64,000 bases of DNA, taken from Pythium myriotylum (lineage: Eukaryota; Oomycota; Peronosporomycetes; Pythiales; Pythiaceae). The stretch spans positions 2,418,001-2,482,000 of the forward strand of contig JALJCQ010000001.1 of NCBI GenBank assembly GCA_023091665.1. The letters are read 5' to 3'. This document shows positions 9,358-19,616 of this stretch, piece after piece. Every line of letters begins with the position of its first letter. The first letter of the stretch is position 1. The notes beneath the pieces are model-generated. The model made no database searches. It saw only the letters and a program-made list of their open reading frames with translations, and had not been told where the DNA came from. Position numbers and translations under genes: made by a program.

Positions 9358-11760
9358 TCAGTCAGTGAGTTCAGGCTGTGGCTCCTTGCATGCTGCAAGC
9401 TCATGGCGAAGCAACGCCGTCCACGCAGCCACTCCCGCACGCTGTTTCTGTGGTGCAGACGCAGAGCTGGTGGTGGGAAGCAGTCTCGTGGGCTGGATCG
9501 AGAACGCTCGCAGCGACGACGCCACGGTGGCCATACACGGAGAGCTGCCGGGGGATGCGAGCGACGGGGACATGGAGCTAGACCTCGAGCGGGTGGTCCG
9601 GCGAGAAATCAAATCATTTCGAATTTCCTCCATCATCTTTCGTCCTTGTGGCGAGAGAGTGCCGACCCCCGCCAGAACCTTGCCAGGAGACACTGAGGGA
9701 CGATCGCACACGTCCATCTCGATCGATCTCAAACTAAGCAGCCTTCGACGAATGTCGTTCTCAGAGTGCCGGCGAACAGAGTCTGGAGGAGAACAAACGC
9801 CGCTCGGGGTCTCGCGTGGGGATAGTGAACCACAACGATCCGACTCGTATTGGTCTCCAAAATCACTTCCAGAGAATGACAGTCGAGGAAGATCTCGGTC
9901 TCCAGCAACCACTTGAAGATTGCCAATCAGTCTTAGGTTGGCTTTGATCTGATCGCCGCCGAGCGGAGTAAGAGGGGATGTTGGAAAATCGCGTTGCTCG
10001 GCGCGTAAGATTTTATGCTGATTCCAAGTCGACAGGAAGTCGACAGTCGAACAAGCAGCTCGTTGCTCGGCGAGTCGATCATCCAACCAGTCGATATGCT
10101 GTAGCTGCCGTCTTAACTCAAGCACCTCTCCATCTAGAATACGCATTTTGTTTCTTGTTTCTTGGGTCAGACTTGCGAGAGCCTGGTCACATTGCTGTTT
10201 GATAGCTGCTTCAACCTCTTCACGATTACTCTCTATATCAGCCTTCCATCGTGACAGAAGTGTCAGCTTGTTTTCGATGAGGGATTTGCGCGAATCTACA
10301 AGGGGGTCGCTTTTGAATGATTCGCGCAAGCAGTGTTCATAGGCATCGCGAATGCTGAGCAGGCGGTGCGAGCCTTTCTCTCCGATCGAGTGGTCACCGA
10401 CCATTTTGCAGTTTACACAAACTGGAGTCGCACAAGTCGGGCAATAGAACTCGATCTTTTTGCCCTCATGAACGCTACAAACTGTCTGGATGTCTGCGCT
10501 ACCGTCTACTTGCCTTTTCACGAATAGGTTGACCTCGCTATCTGTGAGTGTTTCCGAAATCATTTCAGGTTGATCCTTCTCGAAGCAATCTTCTTCCAGC
10601 TGGGTAGGCACGATCCGCGGACGAGCCATTCTGGAAGAAACATTTGGGATCTCGAATGTCGACACTCGCTTGTGCCGCTCAACGAGCTTGTTAGCTGAGT
10701 GAACTTGACAGTCGCAAGTGCTGCATAACTCCGCGTCACATGCTTTGCATATTACTGTCGCTTGGTTGACTTCACAGAGCATACACTGGCGGGAAGTTTT
10801 GGTGTTGCGTACACTGTAGGAAAACCGTATCAGGTACAGAGGGAGTACTCGTAAGGCATCTCGAAGTAAGTACTCGTGGCGATAGGATTGTTCGTTTGCC
10901 CCTACCACATCACTGCAGACTCCACGCTTGATGTAAAAGCTATGATACCCATTTGGGAGATCCAAGGCACTTGCCTCTTCTTCACAGTCGACTACCACAG
11001 AACGGCCGACAGCTATCCTGCAGAGTACAAGCTGCTTGCGGCCATTTTTGGCATTTAAAGAGTCAAGCAAGATATCACCGGCCGTGAATTTTGCATACTG
11101 CTCACTCTGACTGCTACCCATCACCGAACTAAGTTGGTCCACTTCGACCCACGACTCAAGTTGAAGCAACCCCAAGGACCGTGATTCATATTGCGCATGC
11201 AGCGCAGGATTCTTCATATCCCACATTACAACGTCGTCGTGTAGGCAATATCCTGGAAGGGAGCATTTCAGCAAGTGCTTGACTCGTGTGTACTCGTTGC
11301 TGGAGACACTGACGGGACTGACAGTGGAAGTAGCAGCTAGTGGCAACTGGGGCTCAGCGCTCGAACTCAGGTCGAAATGACCACTAGGGGAATCAACAAC
11401 TGCGTGAGTATAGTCTCCGAGCTGTGAAACAGTCGACACGACTTGTCTTCCTGCCGCTGTTCGGGGCACGTCCTGAGAGTGGTCATAGCATTGGTCAGTG
11501 AGAGGCGACAGAGCGCTACTGGTGACATCGGCAATCTCTACTTCTTTGTCGACTGTAGCCGTGCCTAAACATCCAGGATGTCTAGTGTGTTGTTCTTGTT
11601 TGTCTTCCCGTGGTGGTAGTCGTTCATCCTGACAACATTGGTCTAGCTTATGTGGAGCGAGGAATTGCCGAAGCCGGGCCAGTGATGCCTCAACGTCGCT
11701 GTCGCTATCGTCTACCATCTCAGGTGATGCTGAAGTGCAACCACTTTCAAGGCATTGCAC
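9358..11760 (-). CDS. PARP-like domain / tandem B-box zinc finger / coiled-coil protein
   Basis: 800 residues, one exon (alternative Met at 11718). Residues about 175-316 resemble the catalytic domain of poly(ADP-ribose) polymerases: a start like I-x-N-P-x-L-x-x-x-Y (DMKNPALHAQY), then LVLCRIAVGRS, LPNGYHS and a final HEYLLRD plus PLYLIRF, matching the last strands of the PARP fold including its glutamate. The His-Gly of the H-Y-E triad is not visible, so activity is doubtful. Next come two B-boxes, C-x2-C type at about 326-363 and 428-466, and a charged coiled coil at about 482-568, followed by a Ser/Pro/Arg-rich tail. B-box plus coiled coil suggests a TRIM-like scaffold without a RING. Confidence 0.6.
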   Translation of the reverse strand: MQCLESGCTSASPEMVDDSDSDVEASLARLRQFLAPHKLDQCCQDERLPPREDKQEQHTRHPGCLGTATVDKEVEIADVTSSALSPLTDQCYDHSQDVPRTAAGRQVVSTVSQLGDYTHAVVDSPSGHFDLSSSAEPQLPLAATSTVSPVSVSSNEYTRVKHLLKCSLPGYCLHDDVVMWDMKNPALHAQYESRSLGLLQLESWVEVDQLSSVMGSSQSEQYAKFTAGDILLDSLNAKNGRKQLVLCRIAVGRSVVVDCEEEASALDLPNGYHSFYIKRGVCSDVVGANEQSYRHEYLLRDALRVLPLYLIRFSYSVRNTKTSRQCMLCEVNQATVICKACDAELCSTCDCQVHSANKLVERHKRVSTFEIPNVSSRMARPRIVPTQLEEDCFEKDQPEMISETLTDSEVNLFVKRQVDGSADIQTVCSVHEGKKIEFYCPTCATPVCVNCKMVGDHSIGEKGSHRLLSIRDAYEHCLRESFKSDPLVDSRKSLIENKLTLLSRWKADIESNREEVEAAIKQQCDQALASLTQETRNKMRILDGEVLELRRQLQHIDWLDDRLAEQRAACSTVDFLSTWNQHKILRAEQRDFPTSPLTPLGGDQIKANLRLIGNLQVVAGDRDLPRLSFSGSDFGDQYESDRCGSLSPRETPSGVCSPPDSVRRHSENDIRRRLLSLRSIEMDVCDRPSVSPGKVLAGVGTLSPQGRKMMEEIRNDLISRRTTRSRSSSMSPSLASPGSSPCMATVASSLRAFSIQPTRLLPTTSSASAPQKQRAGVAAWTALLRHELAACKEPQPELTD

Positions 11761-11937
11761 TGTTGGTTTTGGCGTAAAGCGTCCCTAAGAATAAGTTATG
11801 TGATGACATAACCGTTACATCTTGCTTTCATCTGCACACTTGAATGAGATGCACTGGCGGTTATTTCACGTTCATCTGCAGCATTTGTATCGATTGGCAC
11901 ATCAAATACATCTCTCCCCGACCTATCGAATCCGGTT

Positions 11938-13583
11938 TCATGTGAGATAGATGGCTTGAATCTCTTCTGATGCTGTATCGCGTAGAACGTTTTCCTGTCC
12001 ATCGTCGAACGAAGTGTTAGATTGAAAACGTATCGAGCGCTCGTTGTCTACTCACTCTTTCCAGCTTGCACTCGCCGCCGACAGAAAGATTTAGTGAGTA
12101 TTCGTAGAAAAACCCATCGGTCGTTGCAACGTATAGTTGTGCGACTGGATTGTTGGGGTCTTTAGGTCCGTGGACAGCACAAAGGTTTGGCACACCGCTA
12201 GTACGGAGACGGGCCTTCGCAGAGGCAAGTGAATATCTTTACGACTTTGCCTTTCACATAAGACTTACATAGGCAAAATCGCGTGTGCCCTCAGCGATAC
12301 CCTTCATCGAGGTTGGTAAGTATGCAGACATGGCACCAGCAACGTCATCCAGGTTTGCACCGCTGGAGCTTCGTGCTGCGCGTTGCTGGGTAGCCACGCT
12401 ACCCGGCTTCGGCAGTTGTTGCGGGCTCGCAGTCGATCCGTTCGATGGTGTGCTAGTTGTACCACCTCCCGCGGTACCGGCTAAGCTTCCCAACGAAGCT
12501 GTCGCCATGGAGATCGTTGATGTTAAAGGTGTGAAATGACCGAAGCTACCTGTAGCCGACGTCTCAGAACCTGTGAGCGAGAAGAAATGGACCGTGCCTG
12601 TATCACTAGACGCGCAAAGAACTGTCGAGCTTTCGTTGAAAGCGAGGCAATAAATTCTCGCCGCACGCGACCCTCTTCGGAACGACGCCTTTTTCTTGCC
12701 ACCAGGAACTCCAAAGACTCGAATGAGTGTGCCCTAATTTCGGAGGATTCATGAGACTATGGAAATGCTCTCAGTAGAGGCGTTGACGTACCGCTTCAGA
12801 CGCGGTCGCCAGCAGTGTACCAGTCGAGTTGAACGCCATCGCGACCGGAGCTGACTGGTGGGCCTGAAAGGCATTCAGAACGCTGAGATTATTGGCGTCG
12901 TACAAGACAATCTCTCCTGGAGACGCGCCAGATGGAAACGCTAAATGTCCGTTGTCGTGTGGGGACAGTACACACAGCGCCTTCGGGTTGGGCGACGTGT
13001 CGAGTGTCTCGAGGATCTTCATCGAGTTAATGTCGAAAATGTAGATTTTACGCTCGAGTACAGCCACGAGCCGCTGGCGGTTCATGCGCACTGCAAGCAC
13101 CGCAGTGACAAAGTTGAGGTCGCAGATCGCAGCGTTGCTCTTGGTGTTCCACATGCGCAGTCGCCGGGGGGAGAACGCGGGCTTTCCAAACGAAAGAGGC
13201 CATGTCAGATTCATCGGCCAGACCAGCCAGAACGATAGTGAGTTCTTACCTGGTCGCCAGCACCAACAAGAGCAACGAGGCTCGTGCAGTAGAGCATCTC
13301 AGCGATCCCGATTCCACCAATATCCTCCTGGAAGACTTTGCCAAATGGCTCGCAGTTGAAGACCGCGAAGCCGCGCTTGGTCCCGACGCTGATGCACCTG
13401 GAAGACAACGACGATGTGGTCAACACACGGCGGAAGCTCAAGCGCGCGATTATGCAAAGGCGCCACGCACGAGGCCTCCTGGTTAAAGCTCAGGAAGAGC
13501 ATGTCGCTCGAGGCCTCATCCGCACTCTGCATGGTTTCTGATTGCCGGCAGCTTCTTCTCTCGTCAGATGCCGACTCAGACAT
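11938..13583 (-). CDS. ATG18: ATG18/WIPI autophagy beta-propeller (PROPPIN)
   Basis: Six exons on the minus strand: 13583-13471, 13397-13250, 13181-12792, 12733-12269, 12214-12056 and 11994-11938, with introns of 73, 68, 58, 54 and 61 nt; the joined frame encodes 443 residues. Family hallmarks in order: [62 protein letters not shown], the phosphoinositide-binding FRRG (residues 235-238), a low-complexity Ser/Gly/Gln insert in the loop after blade 6, and the C-terminal GGECKLER. PROPPINs bind PI3P and PI(3,5)P2 and recruit autophagy machinery to membranes. The start chosen is the first ATG upstream of the first blade; the exon 1 donor is GTGCGT. Confidence 0.88.
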
Positions 13584-14423
13584 GGTACATATCTGAGTCC
13601 ATTTCGATGTACTGATATGGGGTATTGCATGGGTACAGTGTGCCGAATGGACACACCACAATGGCTACACGTATCCTCGAAGCTGTCCATCAATCATTCT
13701 CACCAAGTGCGGACCGTGACTCCATTCGATAGAATCGAAACAAGCCCAAGGCCGAGACTGCGTCGGCTACGAACCATGACGAATCCCATCCAAAGATCCC
13801 GCTCTTAGTTGCCGATCGTGGAATACACGGTACTGTACGTCAGCACCAGACAGCAGGCGGAATGGATGAATGATCACGAAGTCCTCCGACAAGACGGCGG
13901 TCATGTGAGAGACCAAGCGAGCCAGAGTTGTGTGGATGGCTGCGGTGGGCCGTTTCCAATTGTCACATCCAAGGTGACTGCTGACGACAGTCCACATTCG
14001 GTGGCGAATTCGTGACTGACCTCAGTATCAGTAGATCGAGTGTGGTTGGCGGACTAAACTATTGCTGATTGTGTCGGATTGGGTTTTCAGCGGGACAAAG
14101 AACTAGTTTAGGGTACGAAATCAACCAGCTGGCACGACCCTCACATTCCTCTCGTCATTACAAACTTTGGCAATGTTGCGTACACGGACTAAATATTCAC
14201 CACAGTCTCACCACGTGTCTTCCACGAAGACCGTTTCGTGGAAGGGATGTCGAAAAGTCAGAGCTTCACGGCCATTTGTGCTACTTTCTCTGTCGACGAT
14301 GACTGGATGGATCAAGTTGCAACGAGACAACGTCCCCCAAGGGCGTGGGCGTCGTTTCGGCTTGAGGCATTCCGCAAAATCCTTCCCAACAAACAAGGAT
14401 CGCCGTACCTGACCACAAAGGTC
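13584..14423. other. Intergenic, divergent promoter region
   Basis: 840 bp between the 5' ends of ATG18 (minus) and the first GH17 gene (plus). Apart from an initiator-like motif near 14367 only short unrelated open frames are seen. It should carry both promoters. Confidence 0.5.
14367..14382 (+). promoter_or_regulatory. Oomycete initiator-like motif upstream of GH17 copy 1
   Basis: GCATTCCGCAAAATCC, about 42 nt before the ATG, resembles the oomycete Inr consensus (TCA-T/C-TYYNCA-A/T-TT). Confidence 0.35.
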
Positions 14424-15914
14424 ATGACTCTGTGGCGCAGCGTCAAGCTTGTGGCGTTCGCCATCGTGCTCGCCACGGGAGCCCAAGCCCAGCAATTTTC
14501 AAGCAGTAACAACACCCAAGAAATTGTCACCAGTGCCGGCGTCGTGCGCCGTCTTGGAGGTGCCTCGCCCGGCAACGTTGCCGGGTGCTACACGCCGTTC
14601 CACAACTCCGAGTACCCGCTCTTCGGTGGCGCGGTCAACATCGAAGCGCTCCGCAACGCCATCCGTGATGACTTCCGCATCATGAGCAAACACTTCACGC
14701 ACGTGCGCACGTACTACTCGATGCACTACAACATCGAGGTGGCTCCGATCGCGGCCGAGTTCGGACTCAAGCTGTACCTCGGCGTGTTCCTCACCAAGGA
14801 AGCATGGGGTGCCGATGAGACTGCAGCTGCGGTGCGTGCCATTCAGCAGTACTCGAGCACTGTCGAGGCCGTGCTCGTAGGCAACGAGAACCTCAAAGAC
14901 TTCGGTCAACGCGCTGGTGACATCCTGGCAAAGATCAACGAGATCAAGCAGCGTGCCGGTGGCGACGCATGGCGTGTCAAGTACGGCACAGTGCAGCGCG
15001 CGAACGAGTTCATCGAGTCCAAGTACGACGGGGATATGCAGCAGTTGAACAACAACCTGGACATCCTGGGCGTCAACATCTACCCGTTCTTCGACAATGG
15101 ATACAATGGCAACAACCCGACCAAGCTTTTGGATGACCAGTGGAACAAAGTCGTGAGCAAGTATCCTCGCGACAAGATCCGTCTGACGGAGACGGGGTTC
15201 CCGACGGCAGGCAAGCCATCTTGGCTGTCTCCCAACGTGATCCCGAACTTGGACTCTTCGTTCAAGTATTACGAGGCTGTGGTGAACTGGAGTCCGGCTG
15301 GGTACGAGGGCAAGCCGAAGTTTTGGTTCCAGACGTTTGATCGTCGTCCAGGGGATCCCGCGGCGTACGCGGATCTGGAGTTGTACTTTGGCTTCTTCAC
15401 GACTGGCAAGGCGCAGAAGCGTGGGAACTACCCGCGCCCTATTGGAGATTCTGAAACATCCTCAAGGTCTGCGGTTTCGGCCACATGCCCGATCGATGAA
15501 GACACTGACTACAGTGGAAACGATATCGGCAACCAGCCGTCGTCGTCAGCAGATGGCTGTTTCGTGATTTGTCGGTCTTGGTCTGGATGTGGCGCGTTCA
15601 CGTGGACCTCGTACAATTTCGGAACTTGCTGGCTGAAGTCGGGTAAAGGGTCTGTGACGCCGAGTCCAGCGTCTCGTTCAGCTGTCTTGTGCAAGTGTGA
15701 CCGAGAGGGCCTCGAGCGCGGTGTCGATTACAAAGGCTATGACATCGCCAATGTTTCTGGCTGGAGTGCAGAGTCCTGTATTGGAATCTGTCAGAAGACT
15801 CCAGGTTGTCGGGCGTTCACATGGTCAAGTTACAACGGCGGCACGTGCTGGCTCAAGTCGTCGAAGGGAGCAACGAGCCCTGATGGAAGTGTGACGTCTG
15901 GCGTGATCTGCTAG
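14424..15914 (+). CDS. GH17 endo-1,3-beta-glucanase with two PAN/Apple-like repeats, copy 1
   Basis: 496 residues. Start at 14424 gives a clean signal peptide (about 1-22, cut after GAQA) and matches the paralogue. Residues about 45-342 form a GH17 (beta-1,3-glucanase) catalytic domain with the proton donor in VGNE (E155) and nucleophile in TETGFP (E256). Two Cys-rich PAN/Apple-like repeats follow (about 350-420 and 421-496), each with the core GCxAFTW..Y..GTCWLKS. Secreted and likely acting on cell-wall beta-1,3-glucan (own wall remodelling or plant callose), with the repeats binding carbohydrate; that is inference from CBEL-type PAN proteins. From residue 8 to 342 it is identical in DNA to copy 2. 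Confidence 0.85.
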   Translation: MTLWRSVKLVAFAIVLATGAQAQQFSSSNNTQEIVTSAGVVRRLGGASPGNVAGCYTPFHNSEYPLFGGAVNIEALRNAIRDDFRIMSKHFTHVRTYYSMHYNIEVAPIAAEFGLKLYLGVFLTKEAWGADETAAAVRAIQQYSSTVEAVLVGNENLKDFGQRAGDILAKINEIKQRAGGDAWRVKYGTVQRANEFIESKYDGDMQQLNNNLDILGVNIYPFFDNGYNGNNPTKLLDDQWNKVVSKYPRDKIRLTETGFPTAGKPSWLSPNVIPNLDSSFKYYEAVVNWSPAGYEGKPKFWFQTFDRRPGDPAAYADLELYFGFFTTGKAQKRGNYPRPIGDSETSSRSAVSATCPIDEDTDYSGNDIGNQPSSSADGCFVICRSWSGCGAFTWTSYNFGTCWLKSGKGSVTPSPASRSAVLCKCDREGLERGVDYKGYDIANVSGWSAESCIGICQKTPGCRAFTWSSYNGGTCWLKSSKGATSPDGSVTSGVIC

Positions 15915-17004
15915 GAGTCGAGATCACGAAGCGAATTGACACTTGATAGAAGGTTGATGCTTCGTTTGGGTACGATTACGCTACTTCGTATGCCGAGCGC
16001 GTCTGCGAGAGATTTTTCAAGCTTACTCGTCAAGCTGCGCATTCGTAACCATCTACAAAGCGATCGAGCTGAGGTGAGATGAGACTTCATAATATGAATC
16101 AAAAGGTTGGGCCTAAATCCCAAATCAAAATCTCGTGGAAAGCAACACTTCGCTGAAGGCTGGAGATTCGAGTGAGTTGGGTTATTATCAGGTCCTGTGC
16201 TGCGTGCGGGTCGACTGCGGTCGGTCACTGGCACCGTGTGATGCCGTGGGAACCAATACATCAAAAAAAGAATAATGCCATCAACGTGCTGGATCGGTGC
16301 GGTGCTGGATTCCAGGACCTGATACGTAATGAGCCTCTGAGACATAAACATAACGAATGGCACTCGGATCAGGGACCACGGTATCTGTCGTACTTGATGT
16401 TGTTGGACAGTGCAACTGGATTGAGAATGTGACACAATGGTGATACATCACACAATTTTAGAGCCCACGAGTCTGTGGTGAGATGGAAGTGCAGAGGGGA
16501 AGTCTGCTCTCTCCCAGGAAGTAATTGCCCACACAGTTGACCTGTCCATGATCATCGAAGCATCGGAGCCATCGAATACAGTATTCGTCGTTCTGCACAT
16601 CACGAAATCAACCAACCTCGTGCGCCTTAGTCCGTTCTTTCTCGAGAGATCTCACAGTTCAAAGGCAGTAACCCAGTCACGCAAACTGACGTCAGCAAGT
16701 TCCAGGACCAGCATCCCACCTTCAGCCAGTCTCTTCTGCATGACATGCACTGCCGTTGTGGCTTCTTGGGTGACATGTTTTGGCGACCTGTAGCACCCAA
16801 GGAGGTCCCGTGGCAACAACCCAATCTGGCTGACCCGCTGATATCCACCCAAGTCTACGAGTTCGAGGCTAGCACTGTTGGCTGGATCTCCTTCCGTCGG
16901 GACCATGAGCCCAACTCTCAGCGAGCTGACCCGCGCGTTGACACGAGGTCCTCATTCGCCAACTTTCCCAGCTCCACACAAAACAAGCACCGGAACACGC
17001 GACG
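15915..17004. other. Intergenic between GH17 copies
   Basis: 1,090 bp. Does not resemble the region upstream of copy 1, so the duplication or conversion did not carry a promoter. The minus strand at 16652-16906 has an 84-residue open frame ending in a hydrophobic GGMLVLELADVSLRDWV stretch that could be the last exon of a lost gene, but no partner exon is seen. Confidence 0.45.
16951..16968 (+). promoter_or_regulatory. Oomycete initiator-like motif upstream of GH17 copy 2
   Basis: CTCATTCGCCAACTTTCC, about 36 nt upstream of the ATG at 17005, fits the oomycete Inr consensus well and supports this start codon. Confidence 0.45.
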
Positions 17005-18492
17005 ATGACCCTCTGGCGCGGCATCAAGCTTGTGGCGTTCGCCATCGTGCTCGCCACGGGAGCCCAAGCCCAGCAATTTTCAAGCAGTAACAACACCCAA
17101 GAAATTGTCACCAGTGCCGGCGTCGTGCGCCGTCTTGGAGGTGCCTCGCCCGGCAACGTTGCCGGGTGCTACACGCCGTTCCACAACTCCGAGTACCCGC
17201 TCTTCGGTGGCGCGGTCAACATCGAAGCGCTCCGCAACGCCATCCGTGATGACTTCCGCATCATGAGCAAACACTTCACGCACGTGCGCACGTACTACTC
17301 GATGCACTACAACATCGAGGTGGCTCCGATCGCGGCCGAGTTCGGACTCAAGCTGTACCTCGGCGTGTTCCTCACCAAGGAAGCATGGGGTGCCGATGAG
17401 ACTGCAGCTGCGGTGCGTGCCATTCAGCAGTACTCGAGCACTGTCGAGGCCGTGCTCGTAGGCAACGAGAACCTCAAAGACTTCGGTCAACGCGCTGGTG
17501 ACATCCTGGCAAAGATCAACGAGATCAAGCAGCGTGCCGGTGGCGACGCATGGCGTGTCAAGTACGGCACAGTGCAGCGCGCGAACGAGTTCATCGAGTC
17601 CAAGTACGACGGGGATATGCAGCAGTTGAACAACAACCTGGACATCCTGGGCGTCAACATCTACCCGTTCTTCGACAATGGATACAATGGCAACAACCCG
17701 ACCAAGCTTTTGGATGACCAGTGGAACAAAGTCGTGAGCAAGTATCCTCGCGACAAGATCCGTCTGACGGAGACGGGGTTCCCGACGGCAGGCAAGCCAT
17801 CTTGGCTGTCTCCCAACGTGATCCCGAACTTGGACTCTTCGTTCAAGTATTACGAGGCTGTGGTGAACTGGAGTCCGGCTGGGTACGAGGGCAAGCCGAA
17901 GTTTTGGTTCCAGACGTTTGATCGTCGTCCAGGGGATCCCGCGGCGTACGCGGATCTGGAGTTGTACTTTGGCTTCTTCACGACTGGCAAGGCGCAGAAG
18001 CGTGGGAACTACCCGCGCCCTATTGGAGATAATCCGACCCCGAAACCAAAGCCGCCACCCACTTGTACCTTCGAGAACGGTGTTGATTACAACGGCAATG
18101 ACATTGGAAGCCAGGCCTCCACAACTGCAGAAGGCTGCTTTGCCGTTTGCAGCGCTGTCCCTGCTTGTGGCGCGTTTACGTGGACTCCGTACAACGGTGG
18201 CACGTGCTGGCTCAAGTCGGGTAAGACCACCGTGTCCTCGAACGCAGAAGCTCGCTCAGCTCTCGTATGCAAGTGCAACCAAAAAGGTCTCGAGCCTGGG
18301 GTCGACTACGTCGGTAACGACATTGGCAGCGCAGCAGGCGCCTCTGCGGAATCGTGTATCCCCATCTGCCAAGCACGGGATGGCTGCCAAGCCTTTTCGT
18401 GGACAAACTACAATGGCGGCACTTGCTGGCTCAAGTCTGGCAAGGGTGATACCACTTCCAACGGGGCCGCGACATCTGGCGTAGTTTGCTAG
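17005..18492 (+). CDS. GH17 endo-1,3-beta-glucanase with two PAN/Apple-like repeats, copy 2
   Basis: 495 residues, same architecture as copy 1: signal peptide (about 1-22), GH17 domain with catalytic E155 and E256, then two PAN/Apple-like repeats. The linker after residue 342 differs (NPTPKPKPPP, a Pro/Lys spacer) and both repeats differ from copy 1 at many positions while keeping the Cys pattern and the GGTCWLKS core. The first seven codons also differ from copy 1, at four bases, before identity begins. Its stop is 68 bp from the convergent methyltransferase-like gene. The same secreted beta-1,3-glucanase role is expected, with possibly different carbohydrate targeting through the tail. Confidence 0.85.
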   Translation: MTLWRGIKLVAFAIVLATGAQAQQFSSSNNTQEIVTSAGVVRRLGGASPGNVAGCYTPFHNSEYPLFGGAVNIEALRNAIRDDFRIMSKHFTHVRTYYSMHYNIEVAPIAAEFGLKLYLGVFLTKEAWGADETAAAVRAIQQYSSTVEAVLVGNENLKDFGQRAGDILAKINEIKQRAGGDAWRVKYGTVQRANEFIESKYDGDMQQLNNNLDILGVNIYPFFDNGYNGNNPTKLLDDQWNKVVSKYPRDKIRLTETGFPTAGKPSWLSPNVIPNLDSSFKYYEAVVNWSPAGYEGKPKFWFQTFDRRPGDPAAYADLELYFGFFTTGKAQKRGNYPRPIGDNPTPKPKPPPTCTFENGVDYNGNDIGSQASTTAEGCFAVCSAVPACGAFTWTPYNGGTCWLKSGKTTVSSNAEARSALVCKCNQKGLEPGVDYVGNDIGSAAGASAESCIPICQARDGCQAFSWTNYNGGTCWLKSGKGDTTSNGAATSGVVC

Positions 18493-18560
18493 GTCAAGTA
18501 GATGGTTTGACAGGTGCCTTTCATGATAACCAAGATTGAAGATTGATTATCCCTGAAAAC

Positions 18561-19616
18561 TTAGGTTGGTTCGTGCCTTCGCTTGTAAATGCGCAGTTTG
18601 TGCTCCCGGTTCCAAGAAACCGGGACGTCTTCGACTGTTTCAGCGAGCGCGAAGTAGGTCGAGCGAGTGAGACCATCTCGGTAATCCACGACGAGTGCTG
18701 TCGGTTCCAACTCCCTTTCAAGTTTGTGCATGACCCTCGCATAGAGATCTTGATCCCAGCACTGGGATGTGAGAATGACGACCCGTGCGTTGTGAAGCTG
18801 CATCGTAAGCATGTCGCCTTCCACAAAACGTACACCCGGTATTTTATGTTGATTCTTGATCTCTTCTGCGACTTGGTGGAGAAAAGGCACGATTTCCACT
18901 CCAGAACACTCTATACCGAGGAGAATAGATGTGAAGAATACTAACGATCCGCTCGAGGAACCTAAAATGACGCATGGCGTGACCACACGTCGACCAGAGC
19001 TCGTGTCTGTCGCTTCATTGTTTCCTATCTTGGAGACTCCACCAATCCTCCGCTTGTGAATCGTACTCTGAATAGTTGCTGTCATACAAAGCCGCATCCA
19101 CGTCTGAAGCGGGGTCATTCCATATGCAAAGTTATCAGTCGAATAGGAGTCCAACTTTCCTGCCAGTTCCTTCACTCCCAGTAGTAGTCCACGATGAAAC
19201 TCCTGACTCTGCTCACGCTCCCGCAGGGACATAACGACTAACCGCAGACCATCCATTTGGTCACGACGGAGATTATGAGAGCCCTGTAGCGCATCAGTTG
19301 CAGCGAGCTCTTTCTGGAGTTCAAGTTTGCGGTCCTCGTCTTCTTTGGCAAGGGTCGGGCATTCGCAGCCCACCACTTTGCACACAACCATCGCTATTTC
19401 AGCAGCGTCAGCTAGAACGCCGACATCATTATGTGAACTGCCTTCACTATTGCTGAGTAACACAGCATCGTTCGTGAACTGGCGCAGAGACTCCATCGTT
19501 CGTAGCACGACTCGCAGTAGCACTATCCCTCGCTGAGACTCGGAGAACCGACTCGCGCGAAGCTTTCGCGCCACCATGTGGAGCTGGAGGAAAACGACCG
19601 CATCGTTCGGCATCAT
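18561..19616 (-). CDS. SAM-dependent methyltransferase-like protein
   Basis: 351 residues, one exon. The first 160 residues are alpha-helical and unrecognised. From about 164 a Rossmann-type methyltransferase pattern appears: YGMTPLQTW, motif I VILGSSSGSL (about 216-225, a G-x-S/G-x-G-like loop), an acidic residue after the second strand in GVEIV (241), an acidic EGDM in the region of motif III, and a hydrophobic strand VVILTS. This order is reminiscent of DOT1-like or other protein methyltransferases, but the substrate cannot be assigned. Convergent with GH17 copy 2. Confidence 0.5.
   Translation of the reverse strand: MMPNDAVVFLQLHMVARKLRASRFSESQRGIVLLRVVLRTMESLRQFTNDAVLLSNSEGSSHNDVGVLADAAEIAMVVCKVVGCECPTLAKEDEDRKLELQKELAATDALQGSHNLRRDQMDGLRLVVMSLREREQSQEFHRGLLLGVKELAGKLDSYSTDNFAYGMTPLQTWMRLCMTATIQSTIHKRRIGGVSKIGNNEATDTSSGRRVVTPCVILGSSSGSLVFFTSILLGIECSGVEIVPFLHQVAEEIKNQHKIPGVRFVEGDMLTMQLHNARVVILTSQCWDQDLYARVMHKLERELEPTALVVDYRDGLTRSTYFALAETVEDVPVSWNREHKLRIYKRRHEPT

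Noticed and set aside
15911..16435. 174-residue minus-strand frame after GH17 copy 1
   Set aside because: No motif or family signal, and it runs into the 3' end of GH17 copy 1.
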